This document shows positions 17,828-25,979 of a stretch of DNA of 64,000 nucleotides, in pieces. Every line of letters starts with the position of its first letter. Position 1 is the stretch's first letter. The position numbers and the translations under genes were made by a program. The stretch lies in assembly GCA_004793585.1 (NCBI GenBank), contig SRZB01000006.1, positions 36,463 to 100,462 of the forward strand. Direction: 5' to 3'. This stretch comes from Hominisplanchenecus murintestinalis (lineage in GTDB: Bacteria; Bacillota; Clostridia; Lachnospirales; Lachnospiraceae). The notes beneath the pieces were generated by a model. It was given only the letters and a program-made list of their open reading frames with translations. It was not told the DNA's origin and did no database searches.

Positions 17828-18734
17828 GCCCTTTCTTAACTTTCGGGACTGCCTTTACATAATAATAATAGTCCCCGTCTTCAAACTGTACATTTACCAC
17901 TTTAGAATAATCTACCCGGAACACAAAAAATTTCACAATGAAAGCAATCAGCACTGCAAAAGCTGTTCCGATAAGCAGACCTAAAGCCTCGCCCATCCTG
18001 TCAAATACAAGACACCCTGTCAGTTCCACAAGCAGAAAAGTCAGCGTTCCTATAACGATTGCCATTGTCCAGGAATATTTCACTGCCATCCTTCGAATCA
18101 AATATACGACCAGCAGTACTGCTACCATGGAAATCAGAGCCAATACAAGCCTGTCATCCTTTATAATACTCTCAAGCAAAGTTTTTATATTTTTAATCAA
18201 TTCCTGCGACTCCTCTGCCAGGGAAGTCTTACCTGATGCAGCGGCTTCCGTCGCTCCTGCGACAGACCCCAGCATGTAGTAAGAAATTATCCCAAAGCAC
18301 ATGGCTGCTGCGGCCGCAGGCGTTGAAATCAAGCCGAATACTAAAGGAACCGTACACGGTATCCCAAGTTCAAGAGCCAGCATCGTCAGTACAAATGCAT
18401 ACCCTTCCCGCGGAGTCACACTAAAATATACCAGCAGGAAAATTACCAGGATTCCCCCTCCTACGATGAATGCAGGAAGGGACAAGCCATAAAGATGTAT
18501 CAAAATCAGCGATGCCCCCACCAGGACAATCCCGTTAATTGGAAGAAAAGAACAAAAAAGCGCCAGAATCAACACCACGAATATACTGTTAAGCTTCTCA
18601 AAATACCCCAGCCGCCCATTGATAAACCAAAAGGACAGAAGCGCCGTCAGAAATTTCCATCCGGATACTATATATGCGTCATATTTCCCATAAAAATCTT
18701 TTACGCTCTCCCTAAAGTCCAACAATGTTTCCAT
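17805..18734 (-). CDS. Polytopic membrane protein of unknown function, cdaA-linked
   Basis: 309 residues with about eight to nine hydrophobic segments, a soluble N-terminal stretch of ~25 residues and a charged C-terminus ending KKGREERGDN. Between segments is a loop rich in Ser/Glu/Ile (residues ~170-195). No transporter motif is recognised. Overlaps cdaA by 23 nt and the upstream gene by 23 nt, so it is tightly coupled to c-di-AMP synthesis. Whether it affects CdaA or the wall is unknown. Confidence 0.8.
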   Translation of the reverse strand: METLLDFRESVKDFYGKYDAYIVSGWKFLTALLSFWFINGRLGYFEKLNSIFVVLILALFCSFLPINGIVLVGASLILIHLYGLSLPAFIVGGGILVIFLLVYFSVTPREGYAFVLTMLALELGIPCTVPLVFGLISTPAAAAAMCFGIISYYMLGSVAGATEAAASGKTSLAEESQELIKNIKTLLESIIKDDRLVLALISMVAVLLVVYLIRRMAVKYSWTMAIVIGTLTFLLVELTGCLVFDRMGEALGLLIGTAFAVLIAFIVKFFVFRVDYSKVVNVQFEDGDYYYYVKAVPKVKKGREERGDN

Positions 18735-19179
18735 GGTACGTGCCTCCCTGTTTTCCGTTCCTTTTCTTCATCCCCCGTCCCGCACGGTCTGAGGTTTCAT
18801 GGTCGTACTCCAAAACCAGGCGTTCCAGCATATTCCGATAGGTCTGCTGTTTTTTCTCCGCCTTATAATATTCTACCGCCGAAATCACGTAAGTCAATGT
18901 TAAAAACAAAATAAGAACAATCCCGTAAGCAATAAGCAATCCTGCCGCCAGTCCCTGAATATCCATGGTATTCAGTTTTTTCATAATCGCTTCTTCATTG
19001 TATACTGCCCAAAGCGCCGCGCCCAGCAGGTATGCTGCGGTAATCCGGAACAAGTTTTTCAAAAGGCGGATGCCTATAAAATCCCCCCGGTAGTACTCTC
19101 CCGCATTCTGCAGCAGCTTACGGTTTCTCTGTTCAAAATCTGCCAGTTTTGTCATCATCCTGATTCGCTTTTCACTCAT
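18712..19179 (-). CDS. Small membrane protein of unknown function
   Basis: 155 residues: a basic N-terminal helical region (MSEKRIRMMTKLADFEQRN), two hydrophobic segments around residues 45-60 and 78-103, then a basic cytoplasmic tail. The start follows the comF stop directly (TAAATG). No known motif. Its position between comF and the cdaA-linked membrane protein makes it part of the same transcription unit. Confidence 0.75.
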   Translation of the reverse strand: MSEKRIRMMTKLADFEQRNRKLLQNAGEYYRGDFIGIRLLKNLFRITAAYLLGAALWAVYNEEAIMKKLNTMDIQGLAAGLLIAYGIVLILFLTLTYVISAVEYYKAEKKQQTYRNMLERLVLEYDHETSDRAGRGMKKRNGKQGGTYHGNIVGL

Positions 19180-19899
19180 TTAACCGTCATCCTTTCCGAT
19201 GCAGAGGCTTACGAAATAAACCTCTTTGGCACCTTGTTCCAGAAGCCTTCCCGCAATCTCGTCTACCGTGCTCCCTGTCGTGTAAATATCGTCTACCAAA
19301 ACTATTTTCTTTAATTTTACATCATATTGGCTTATTTTAAAAGCCCCTTTCAGATTATTTTGTCTTTCCCTGTACAGCAGCTCTTTCTGAGGCTTTGTCT
19401 TACGAACCCGCTGAACGATATCCGGCCGCACTGGAATTCCCAGCGCCCTGCCAATCTCCCTTGCCAGCAGCTCCGCCTGGTTAAATCCCCGCCGCCTCAG
19501 CTTTGAACGGTGAAGCGGAACCGGAATAAGAGCCTGCGCTCCCCATTCCAGAATCTTTTTTCCCAAAATTTCTGCCATATATGCTCCGTAAAAATCAATA
19601 TATTCTCTTTTGTTATGAAACTTCATCCGGCATACCGATTCTTTGATTTCACCTGTATATAAAAGCGCTGCCCTGCCCCGGGTATACAAATGCCGCCGCG
19701 TCCGACAGTCCTCACAATATTCCTGCGCCGGGTCAGCTATGGGTTTTCCACATTTTTTGCAAATTGGCTCCCGGATGGGCAAAAGTTTTTTTCTACATCC
19801 CGGACAGATCAACGCGCCATGCGCTTTCACGATTTCGTGGCACACCGGACAGTGCCGCGGATACAGAATTTCTAACATTTTTTGTAATTGCCGATTCAT
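19180..19899 (-). CDS. comF: ComF-family phosphoribosyltransferase-like protein
   Basis: About 239 residues from the ATG at 19897-19899; a longer version would overlap recD2 and lacks family support. The N-terminal zinc finger has CPVC/CPGC and CKKC/CEDC pairs, and the C-terminal PRTase domain has IVLVDDIYTTGSTVDE. ComF proteins support DNA uptake in competent bacteria and are widespread in others with unclear roles. It directly follows recD2. Confidence 0.9.
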   Translation of the reverse strand: MNRQLQKMLEILYPRHCPVCHEIVKAHGALICPGCRKKLLPIREPICKKCGKPIADPAQEYCEDCRTRRHLYTRGRAALLYTGEIKESVCRMKFHNKREYIDFYGAYMAEILGKKILEWGAQALIPVPLHRSKLRRRGFNQAELLAREIGRALGIPVRPDIVQRVRKTKPQKELLYRERQNNLKGAFKISQYDVKLKKIVLVDDIYTTGSTVDEIAGRLLEQGAKEVYFVSLCIGKDDG

Positions 19900-19948
19900 A
19901 ATTCCGATTGCTCTCTCCCGATACGATTCTGCAATCCCTCTGTTTCTG

Positions 19949-22159
19949 CTAAGACAATTCTTTAATGCGGTTTTGAAGCGATGTATAGCGTTTCTGTTCA
20001 AATGTATTATCTATCATCTGATAAAATGTCCCTTCATCTCCCACTAGTGTCACACAGGATTTTGCCCTGGTTACTGCCGTATAAAGCAGATTCCGGTTCA
20101 TCAGCATCCTTGGTCCGGGAAGCAGCGGAATCACCACTGCCGGATATTCGCTCCCCTGGGATTTATGGATGGTAACGGCATAAGCCAATTCCAGCTCGTC
20201 GAGCTGCTTAAACGGATAGTCGACAAACCTTCCCTCATCAAACTCCACCGTCATCATTTCCGCATATGTATTAATCTCACGGACAATTCCCATATCTCCG
20301 TTAAAAATTCCTGTCCCTTTTTCTACTGCAATCCCATACTTTCCACGTATTTCCCACTCTATCTGATAATTATTTTTAATCTGCATAACCTTATCCCCCT
20401 CGCGGAAAAGGCCGCCGCCATACTCTTTCTCCCTCTTGTCCTGAGATGGGGCATTCAGATATTCCTGAAGGATTGTATTCAGCCGTTCCACACCTAAAAG
20501 CCCTTTTCGCATAGGCGTGAGCACCTGGATTTCATTCTGGGAAGCATGGACATATTTGGGCATTTTCTGCTGCACCAGAGTAATTACAATGCTGATGATC
20601 ACATTGGCATCCTGTCGTTTCAGAAAAAAGAAATCCCGGCTTTTGTTATCAGCTACTACATGCTCACCCTTATTAATTTTATGGGCATTAACAATAATGT
20701 CGCTCTCCGTCGCCTGACGGAAAATCTTCGTCAAACGCACCACCGGAAACTGACCGGAATCAATGATATCTTTCAATACGCTTCCCGGTCCCACGGAAGG
20801 AAGCTGGTTCACATCTCCTACCATAATCAGTCTGGTGCCCACCGGAACTGCCATCAGAAGCGCGTGGGCAAGATAAATATCTACCATGGACATTTCATCA
20901 ATAATAATCACGTCAGCTTCCAGAGGATTTTCAGCATTTCTTCCAAACTGTCCCCGGCTTTCATCGTCCGTTCCCCCGCTGACTTCAAGCAGCCGATGGA
21001 TGGTCTGCGCCTCATAACCGGTGGCTTCTGTCATCCTCTTAGCCGCCCGGCCCGTGGGGGCGGCAAGGCGCAATTCCAGCCCTTCGGATTCAAAATAATC
21101 TATCAGTGCATTAATCGTCGTTGTCTTTCCTGTTCCCGGGCCTCCTGTAATCACAAGCAAGCCGTGCCCTGCCGCCGCTGCCACGGCCTGCCTTTGCATT
21201 TCGTCCAGCTCTGTCTCTCTTTCTTTCTCAATTTTAGCCACTTTTGCAAGCACTGCTGTTTCTGAAATTTCACAGGAAATATTTAAATCATGCAGCATCT
21301 TTGCCGCATTCAGCTCCAAATAATATGCCGCCGTACTATAAATGCAGATACTTTCCCCATCCTCTTTAACAATCAGCTTCCTGTCCACTGCCAAATCCAT
21401 GACATGCTTCTCCACGCTCTCCCGGCTCACCCCCAGAAGAACCACCGTGCGCTCCTGAAGCATTTCCTGCGGAAGATAAATATGGCCTTCCCCAGACGCC
21501 TGTTGCAGCACATAGAGAATCCCGCTACGAATCCGGAAATCCGAATCCGTATGAATACCTACCCTCCCCGCAATCTCATCGGCAATGCGGAACCCAATCC
21601 CTCCGATATCCTCTGCCATCTGGTAAGGATTTTCTTTAACGATCCGGTACAGCTCCGGCCCATATGTATTATAGATTTTTACGCCCATGCTGTTTGAAAT
21701 GCCATACTGCTGCAGGAAAATCATAGCTTTGCGCATATCCCGCTTCTCTTCTGCCTGTTCTGCTATCTCTCTGGCTTTCCGTTCACTGATTCCCTTGATT
21801 TCTGCAAGCCTCTCCGGTTCCTCCTCAATAATGCGGAACGTATCTGCCTTAAATTTCTTTACAATCCGCGCCGCTAACGAAGCGCCAATTCCTTTGATTG
21901 CCCCTGAGCCTAAATACCTCTCAATAGATACCACATCCTCCGGCTCTTTGATTTCATAAGAAACAATCTGAAACTGCCTGCCATATGTGCTGTGCTCCTT
22001 ATACTGCCCTTCCGCTTCTATAGCCTCTCCATTCCCTATATAATGCAGGCTGCCTACGCAAGTAATTTCCTCTTCCCCGCAGATCAGCGCCAGCACCGTA
22101 TAACCATTTTCGCTGTTCCGGTAAATGATATGATCCACATACCCCTGTATCCTCTCCAT
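19949..22159 (-). CDS. recD2: RecD2-type ATP-dependent DNA helicase
   Basis: 736 residues, the size of RecD2 proteins that work without RecBC. N-terminal OB-like region (MERIQGYVDHIIYRN), helix-hairpin-helix segments near residues 95-200, then SF1B helicase motifs: Walker A GGPGTGKTTTIN, motif II IIIDEMSMVD, motif III GDVNQLPSVGPG, and motif VI VTIHKSQGSEYP...LLYTAVTRAK. Role in mismatch or replication-fork repair is known for relatives. Transcribed after mreB, separated by a terminator-like hairpin. Confidence 0.95.
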   Translation of the reverse strand: MERIQGYVDHIIYRNSENGYTVLALICGEEEITCVGSLHYIGNGEAIEAEGQYKEHSTYGRQFQIVSYEIKEPEDVVSIERYLGSGAIKGIGASLAARIVKKFKADTFRIIEEEPERLAEIKGISERKAREIAEQAEEKRDMRKAMIFLQQYGISNSMGVKIYNTYGPELYRIVKENPYQMAEDIGGIGFRIADEIAGRVGIHTDSDFRIRSGILYVLQQASGEGHIYLPQEMLQERTVVLLGVSRESVEKHVMDLAVDRKLIVKEDGESICIYSTAAYYLELNAAKMLHDLNISCEISETAVLAKVAKIEKERETELDEMQRQAVAAAAGHGLLVITGGPGTGKTTTINALIDYFESEGLELRLAAPTGRAAKRMTEATGYEAQTIHRLLEVSGGTDDESRGQFGRNAENPLEADVIIIDEMSMVDIYLAHALLMAVPVGTRLIMVGDVNQLPSVGPGSVLKDIIDSGQFPVVRLTKIFRQATESDIIVNAHKINKGEHVVADNKSRDFFFLKRQDANVIISIVITLVQQKMPKYVHASQNEIQVLTPMRKGLLGVERLNTILQEYLNAPSQDKREKEYGGGLFREGDKVMQIKNNYQIEWEIRGKYGIAVEKGTGIFNGDMGIVREINTYAEMMTVEFDEGRFVDYPFKQLDELELAYAVTIHKSQGSEYPAVVIPLLPGPRMLMNRNLLYTAVTRAKSCVTLVGDEGTFYQMIDNTFEQKRYTSLQNRIKELS

Positions 22160-22187
22160 TTATCCTCCTACTGCATCCCCGGATTCC

Positions 22188-22215
22188 AAAAGAAAAAGGC
22201 TGTTTTCCCACAGCC
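22188..22215 (-). terminator. Terminator or attenuator between mreB and recD2
   Basis: Stem GGCTGT (22198-22203) / ACAGCC (22210-22215). On the minus strand it is followed by TTTTTCTTTTG. The short stem suggests partial read-through into recD2. Confidence 0.65.
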
Positions 22216-22249
22216 CTCTCCTTTTCTTCCATTCCCTGCACGGCGCTTT

Positions 22250-23248
22250 TCAATCTTCCAGCTTTTTATTTCCTGCCGTCAGTTCCACGAACTTTCCGGT
22301 TCCCACTGCTACGGCAGTCATTGGTTCTTCTGCCGTTATAGTATTGATTCCCGTCTTAGATTCAATCAGCTCTTCCAGGCCGTTCAGAAGCGCGCCGCCG
22401 CCTGTTAATACGATTCCCCTGTCCACTACGTCCGCTGCCAGTTCCGGCGGCGTACGTTCCAGCACACTGTGTACTGCCTCTACAATTTGGGTCGTTGCCT
22501 CTTTCAAAGCGTCACGAATTTCCTCAGATGTGACTTTCACGGTTTTGGGCAGTCCCGTGACTAAGTCACGTCCTCTGACCTCCATAACCTTCTGCTCCGG
22601 GCGCTCAATGGCTGTCCCAATGCTAATCTTGATATCCTCTGCTGTTCTTTCCCCAATCAGAAGATTATGCTTCTTCCTTAAATAACGGATGATGGCATCG
22701 TCAAAATCATCTCCCGCTACCTTAATGGATGTGCTCACTACGATACCGTCCAGAGAAACTACCGCTACATCGCAGGTTCCCCCGCCAATATCTACAATCA
22801 TGTTTCCGCACGGCCTTGAAATATCAATCCCGGCGCCGATAGCTGCCGCCAACGGCTCTTCAATGATGGACACCTCTCTGGCGCCTGCCTGATAAGTGGC
22901 GTCCTCCACAGCTTTCTTTTCCACTTCTGTTATACTGCTTGGAACACATACGCTAATCCTCGGTTTTCGGAAAGAAAGCCGGCCGATAGCTTTTTGGATA
23001 AAATATTTCAGCATCTGTTCTGTTACTGTATAATCAGAAATGACGCCTTTGCGCAGCGGCCGGATAGCTACAACGTTTCCCGGGGTACGCCCAAGCATCA
23101 GCCGGGCCTCTTCCCCAATCGCCTTAATTTTATTCGTGTCTCTGTCAAATGCCACGACGGAAGGCTCTTTTAAAACTACGCCTTTCCCCTTGACATATAC
23201 TAAAATACTGGCAGTTCCCAGGTCAATTCCAATGTCCGTTGAAGTCAT
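22250..23248 (-). CDS. mreB: MreB/Mbl-family rod-shape actin homologue
   Basis: 332 residues. Actin-fold phosphate-1 motif DIGIDLGTASILVYVKGKG at the N-terminus, phosphate-2 VDIGGGTCDVAVVSLDG, and adenosine motif GIVLTGGGALLNGLEELI. Filaments organise elongasome wall synthesis at the membrane. MreC and MreD are not next to it, so it may be an Mbl or MreBH-type paralogue; the symbol is provisional. A plausible -10 (TATAAT) lies 30 bp upstream. Confidence 0.93.
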   Translation of the reverse strand: MTSTDIGIDLGTASILVYVKGKGVVLKEPSVVAFDRDTNKIKAIGEEARLMLGRTPGNVVAIRPLRKGVISDYTVTEQMLKYFIQKAIGRLSFRKPRISVCVPSSITEVEKKAVEDATYQAGAREVSIIEEPLAAAIGAGIDISRPCGNMIVDIGGGTCDVAVVSLDGIVVSTSIKVAGDDFDDAIIRYLRKKHNLLIGERTAEDIKISIGTAIERPEQKVMEVRGRDLVTGLPKTVKVTSEEIRDALKEATTQIVEAVHSVLERTPPELAADVVDRGIVLTGGGALLNGLEELIESKTGINTITAEEPMTAVAVGTGKFVELTAGNKKLED

Positions 23249-23433
23249 ATGAATACTCCTTTCTCTCTGACGCTATTATTATATACAGCCCGTCTTTAAT
23301 TGAAAAGGGCTTTTTCAACTTTTCTTTCAGACGAAAAATTGTTTTCGATTTTCCTAACACTTTTTTTCTTATTTTAACAATTATTTTATGTTTCAAACAT
23401 AGTTTCTACACATTTTTGTTTTATATTATAACC

Positions 23434-23570
23434 ATATTAGCAATGAGCTAATATATTTTCATAACTCACACTTCGCAGCTCCCACAAGTTGCGAAGTACT
23501 CCCTCAAAATATTTTAATTTTTCTCTTTCCTTTAGAATAAGAAGCCGGAAGGCTTCTTATTCTTTTTCTT
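23434..23570 (+). ncRNA. Candidate small RNA: three hairpins ending in an intrinsic terminator
   Basis: The 350-bp stretch between mreB and the surface-protein gene has no reading frame but three consecutive hairpins. These are ATATTAGC/GCTAATAT (23434-23454); an 11-bp stem at 23470-23480/23487-23497 with loop CCCACA; and a 13-bp stem at 23534-23546/23551-23563 with a GGAA loop, followed by TTTTCTT. The second stem contains one G-U pair on the plus strand, which would be an A-C mismatch on the minus strand. The U-run also follows only on the plus strand. C-rich single-stranded patches (loop CCCACA, CTCCCTC at 23499-23505) resemble sRNAs that pair with ribosome sites. No clean promoter was found. 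Alternative: the hairpins belong to the 3' UTR of the surface-protein gene. Confidence 0.45.
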
Positions 23571-23598
23571 ACAATATTTAAAAATAAACCAAAACCCC

Positions 23599-25971
23599 TT
23601 ATTTTATCCTGACAGTTCTTACCGCGCTATACGCAGACCTGACTTTCTTTCCTTTTACCTTTTTATAAGCCCGTACTTTATAATATAGTGTCTTTTTCGG
23701 CAGCCGGGTATTTTTCCAGGTAAGCTTTTTCGTATCGGCAATCTTGCGGTATCCCTTTTTCTTTTTCACAGAACGGTAAATTTCATATCCGTCCGCGCCT
23801 TTCACTTTTTTGTATTTTATGATAACATATTTTCTTTTCTTCTGTATCTTAATCTTAGGCTTTGCAAGCGAAATCTTTGCTGGCGTAACAGGATTGCTTC
23901 CTGTTTCCCCCGGAGCCTTTGTTCCTGGCTCAATTTTATTTGTCTCGGATTCCTTTGTCTCCGGCTCTTCTCTCTCAGGCTCCTTTGTTTCCGTTTCCTG
24001 TGTTTCCGGCTCTTGGGTTTCTGAATCTTTCGTCTCCGTTTCCGGCTCTTTCGTTTCTGTCTCCTGTGTCTCAGTCTCCTGCGGCTCTGTCGGCTCTGTT
24101 GTCTCTGAATCTTGTGTTTCCGGCTCGCTTTCCGTTTCCTCTGTGTTTGTTTCGCTTTCGTCTGTTTCTGTAGAACCCTGTTCCTTTTCCCACTGTGCAT
24201 ACAGCAAAACCCGGCCATTCTGCTCGGTCGTCAGGTTCTGCACGCTTTCTTCATCGGAAAATATCCTTCCTATGCCGTCCGTGTTTGTACTCCATCCCCG
24301 GAAAATGTATCCTGTCCTTGTATAAACGTTTGCAGAAAGTCCGGCGGACTCCCCGTATACAAACTGCTGCTCTGGCATAGGATTCCCGCTGCCTCCATTC
24401 GCCAGAAAACCTACTGTATACGTATTGCTTTCAAAACATGCATAATACTGCTCGCCATACACCCCGTTAATCGGCTGGGGAATAAAATGCTCCTGCGTAC
24501 TTACCTCATTGTCTTCAATATCCACCCATCTCACAAAATGATATCCCGGGTTTGCCAATGCGGTCGCCCCTGCCGGGCTTTCTGTTTCCGGGTCAAAAGT
24601 ATCCCATATTATGCTCACGTCTCCCTTTCTTTCATCATCCGAGAAATATCCAATCGTAATCCCTGTTGGAGTCTCTGCATCTTTTACCGTTTTCCAGCTG
24701 CCATCTTCCTGACGGAGCAGCCGGAAACCGCTCTGCGTCGGATAAGGAACAAAAGAAAATGTTCCGCGTACCTGAGCTGGCGCTTCAATATAGGTATGGT
24801 TCTCTAAAGCAATTCCAGAATACCCGTTTCCTCCCCCGCTCGTTTCAAATACTGTTCTCCCTGACACGTTTCCTTCAATTTTTAACACGCCGTTCTTATC
24901 CAACACCAGTTTTCCGCCGCCGATAAAGTCATGGGCTTTTATATTTCCTGCCGTTGATAAATCCAACGTACCCCCTTCTTCAACCGCCATGTTTACCTTT
25001 CCTGCATACGCGGCAGTCAATGCCTGTGGCTTCAGGGTTCCTTCTTTTACTGTCAACGCCGTTATGTTTAAAAGCATCAGATTGTCTTCCATATACTTTG
25101 TACTGAAGGTAACTCCGACGCTTCCCTCTGCTCCGGTGCCATCTACTTTGTTAACAAATACCCTATCAAGGCTGAAAGCCACATTTCCTGTCACCGGATA
25201 GGCGGCTGCATCTGCTTCGGGGGACGGCGGTTCTGTAAAGTCAAACCAGTTATCCCGGTCAAATACTGCTTCATGCGCGCCGCAGCCGTATAAATCCCCC
25301 AGCTTCGTGCTGCTTATATCCTGAACGGTGATGGACACATTACTGTCAAATCTTCCATTGATGCTCCCCGCATATACATTTCCGAACTCGCTTTGCTTAC
25401 CCTGAATAAGCACTTCTCCAAAATCCCCCGGCTCAGGTCCCAGCCGCACTCCTGCCGTATTATACAAACTGCCCGCCGCCACATCAAGAAGCCTGTGTCC
25501 CGCTTCCCTGGATACGTCAATCAGGGAAAGCCGATAGCCATTAGCAAAAATCTGGGCATGGTAAGGATCAGCAGCCGCAAGTTTAATATTGCGAAATGTA
25601 ACATCTGCTCCCAGAACAATGCCTGCCGCCCTGCTGTACAGTTTGGCTCGCTCAGCTCCCGGTTCCGGCTCAATCACCACTTCCTTATCAATCACCAGAG
25701 GCATATCATTGCCCTGGGAATTTACAACTGCATTATTGGATGCCAGTATATAAATCTTTCCTCCGTCTGCCACATTCGCCAGTGCATCCTCAAAGCGGTT
25801 ATATGGGTTGTCTTTCGTCCCATCCCCTGAAGTATCCATCAACGATTTACTCATAGATGTATAAACAATTTCTTTTTCCTGTGTCCCGGCAGCGCTGACT
25901 GTTATATATGCCGCTGAAAATAATACCGTCAGCACTGCGCCCATCCATCCTGCTCTTTTCCACTTTTTCAT
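23599..25971 (-). CDS. Large secreted surface protein with InlB-type repeat and basic C-terminal domain
   Basis: About 790 residues from the ATG at 25969-25971, chosen for GAGGGA five nt upstream and just after the TrpB2 stop. Signal peptide of ~28 residues (WMGAVLTVLFSAAYITVSAAG). Residues 35-330 look like a beta-helix or pectate-lyase-like region (NPYNRFEDALANVADGGKIYI). A Listeria/Bacteroides (InlB B) repeat near 545-610 ends YIFRGWST...LLYAQW. A ~90-residue Glu/Thr/Pro linker follows, then a strongly basic fibronectin-III-like C-terminus (VKGADGYEIYRSVKKKKGY...YYKVRAYKKVKGKK). No LPXTG is present; the basic tail may bind the wall electrostatically. Function unknown; adhesion is an inference. 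Confidence 0.82.
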   Translation of the reverse strand: MKKWKRAGWMGAVLTVLFSAAYITVSAAGTQEKEIVYTSMSKSLMDTSGDGTKDNPYNRFEDALANVADGGKIYILASNNAVVNSQGNDMPLVIDKEVVIEPEPGAERAKLYSRAAGIVLGADVTFRNIKLAAADPYHAQIFANGYRLSLIDVSREAGHRLLDVAAGSLYNTAGVRLGPEPGDFGEVLIQGKQSEFGNVYAGSINGRFDSNVSITVQDISSTKLGDLYGCGAHEAVFDRDNWFDFTEPPSPEADAAAYPVTGNVAFSLDRVFVNKVDGTGAEGSVGVTFSTKYMEDNLMLLNITALTVKEGTLKPQALTAAYAGKVNMAVEEGGTLDLSTAGNIKAHDFIGGGKLVLDKNGVLKIEGNVSGRTVFETSGGGNGYSGIALENHTYIEAPAQVRGTFSFVPYPTQSGFRLLRQEDGSWKTVKDAETPTGITIGYFSDDERKGDVSIIWDTFDPETESPAGATALANPGYHFVRWVDIEDNEVSTQEHFIPQPINGVYGEQYYACFESNTYTVGFLANGGSGNPMPEQQFVYGESAGLSANVYTRTGYIFRGWSTNTDGIGRIFSDEESVQNLTTEQNGRVLLYAQWEKEQGSTETDESETNTEETESEPETQDSETTEPTEPQETETQETETKEPETETKDSETQEPETQETETKEPEREEPETKESETNKIEPGTKAPGETGSNPVTPAKISLAKPKIKIQKKRKYVIIKYKKVKGADGYEIYRSVKKKKGYRKIADTKKLTWKNTRLPKKTLYYKVRAYKKVKGKKVRSAYSAVRTVRIK

Positions 25972-25979
25972 ATTTTCCC

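Noticed and set aside
23940..24180. Short direct repeats, first taken as CRISPR-like
   Set aside because: The repeats are low-complexity codons for Glu and Thr in an open frame, with no constant repeat and no spacers.
24112..24807. Plus-strand frame with Ser/Val-rich repeats over the surface protein
   Set aside because: The repeats are the reverse strand of the Glu/Thr linker of the surface protein. There is no ribosome site.
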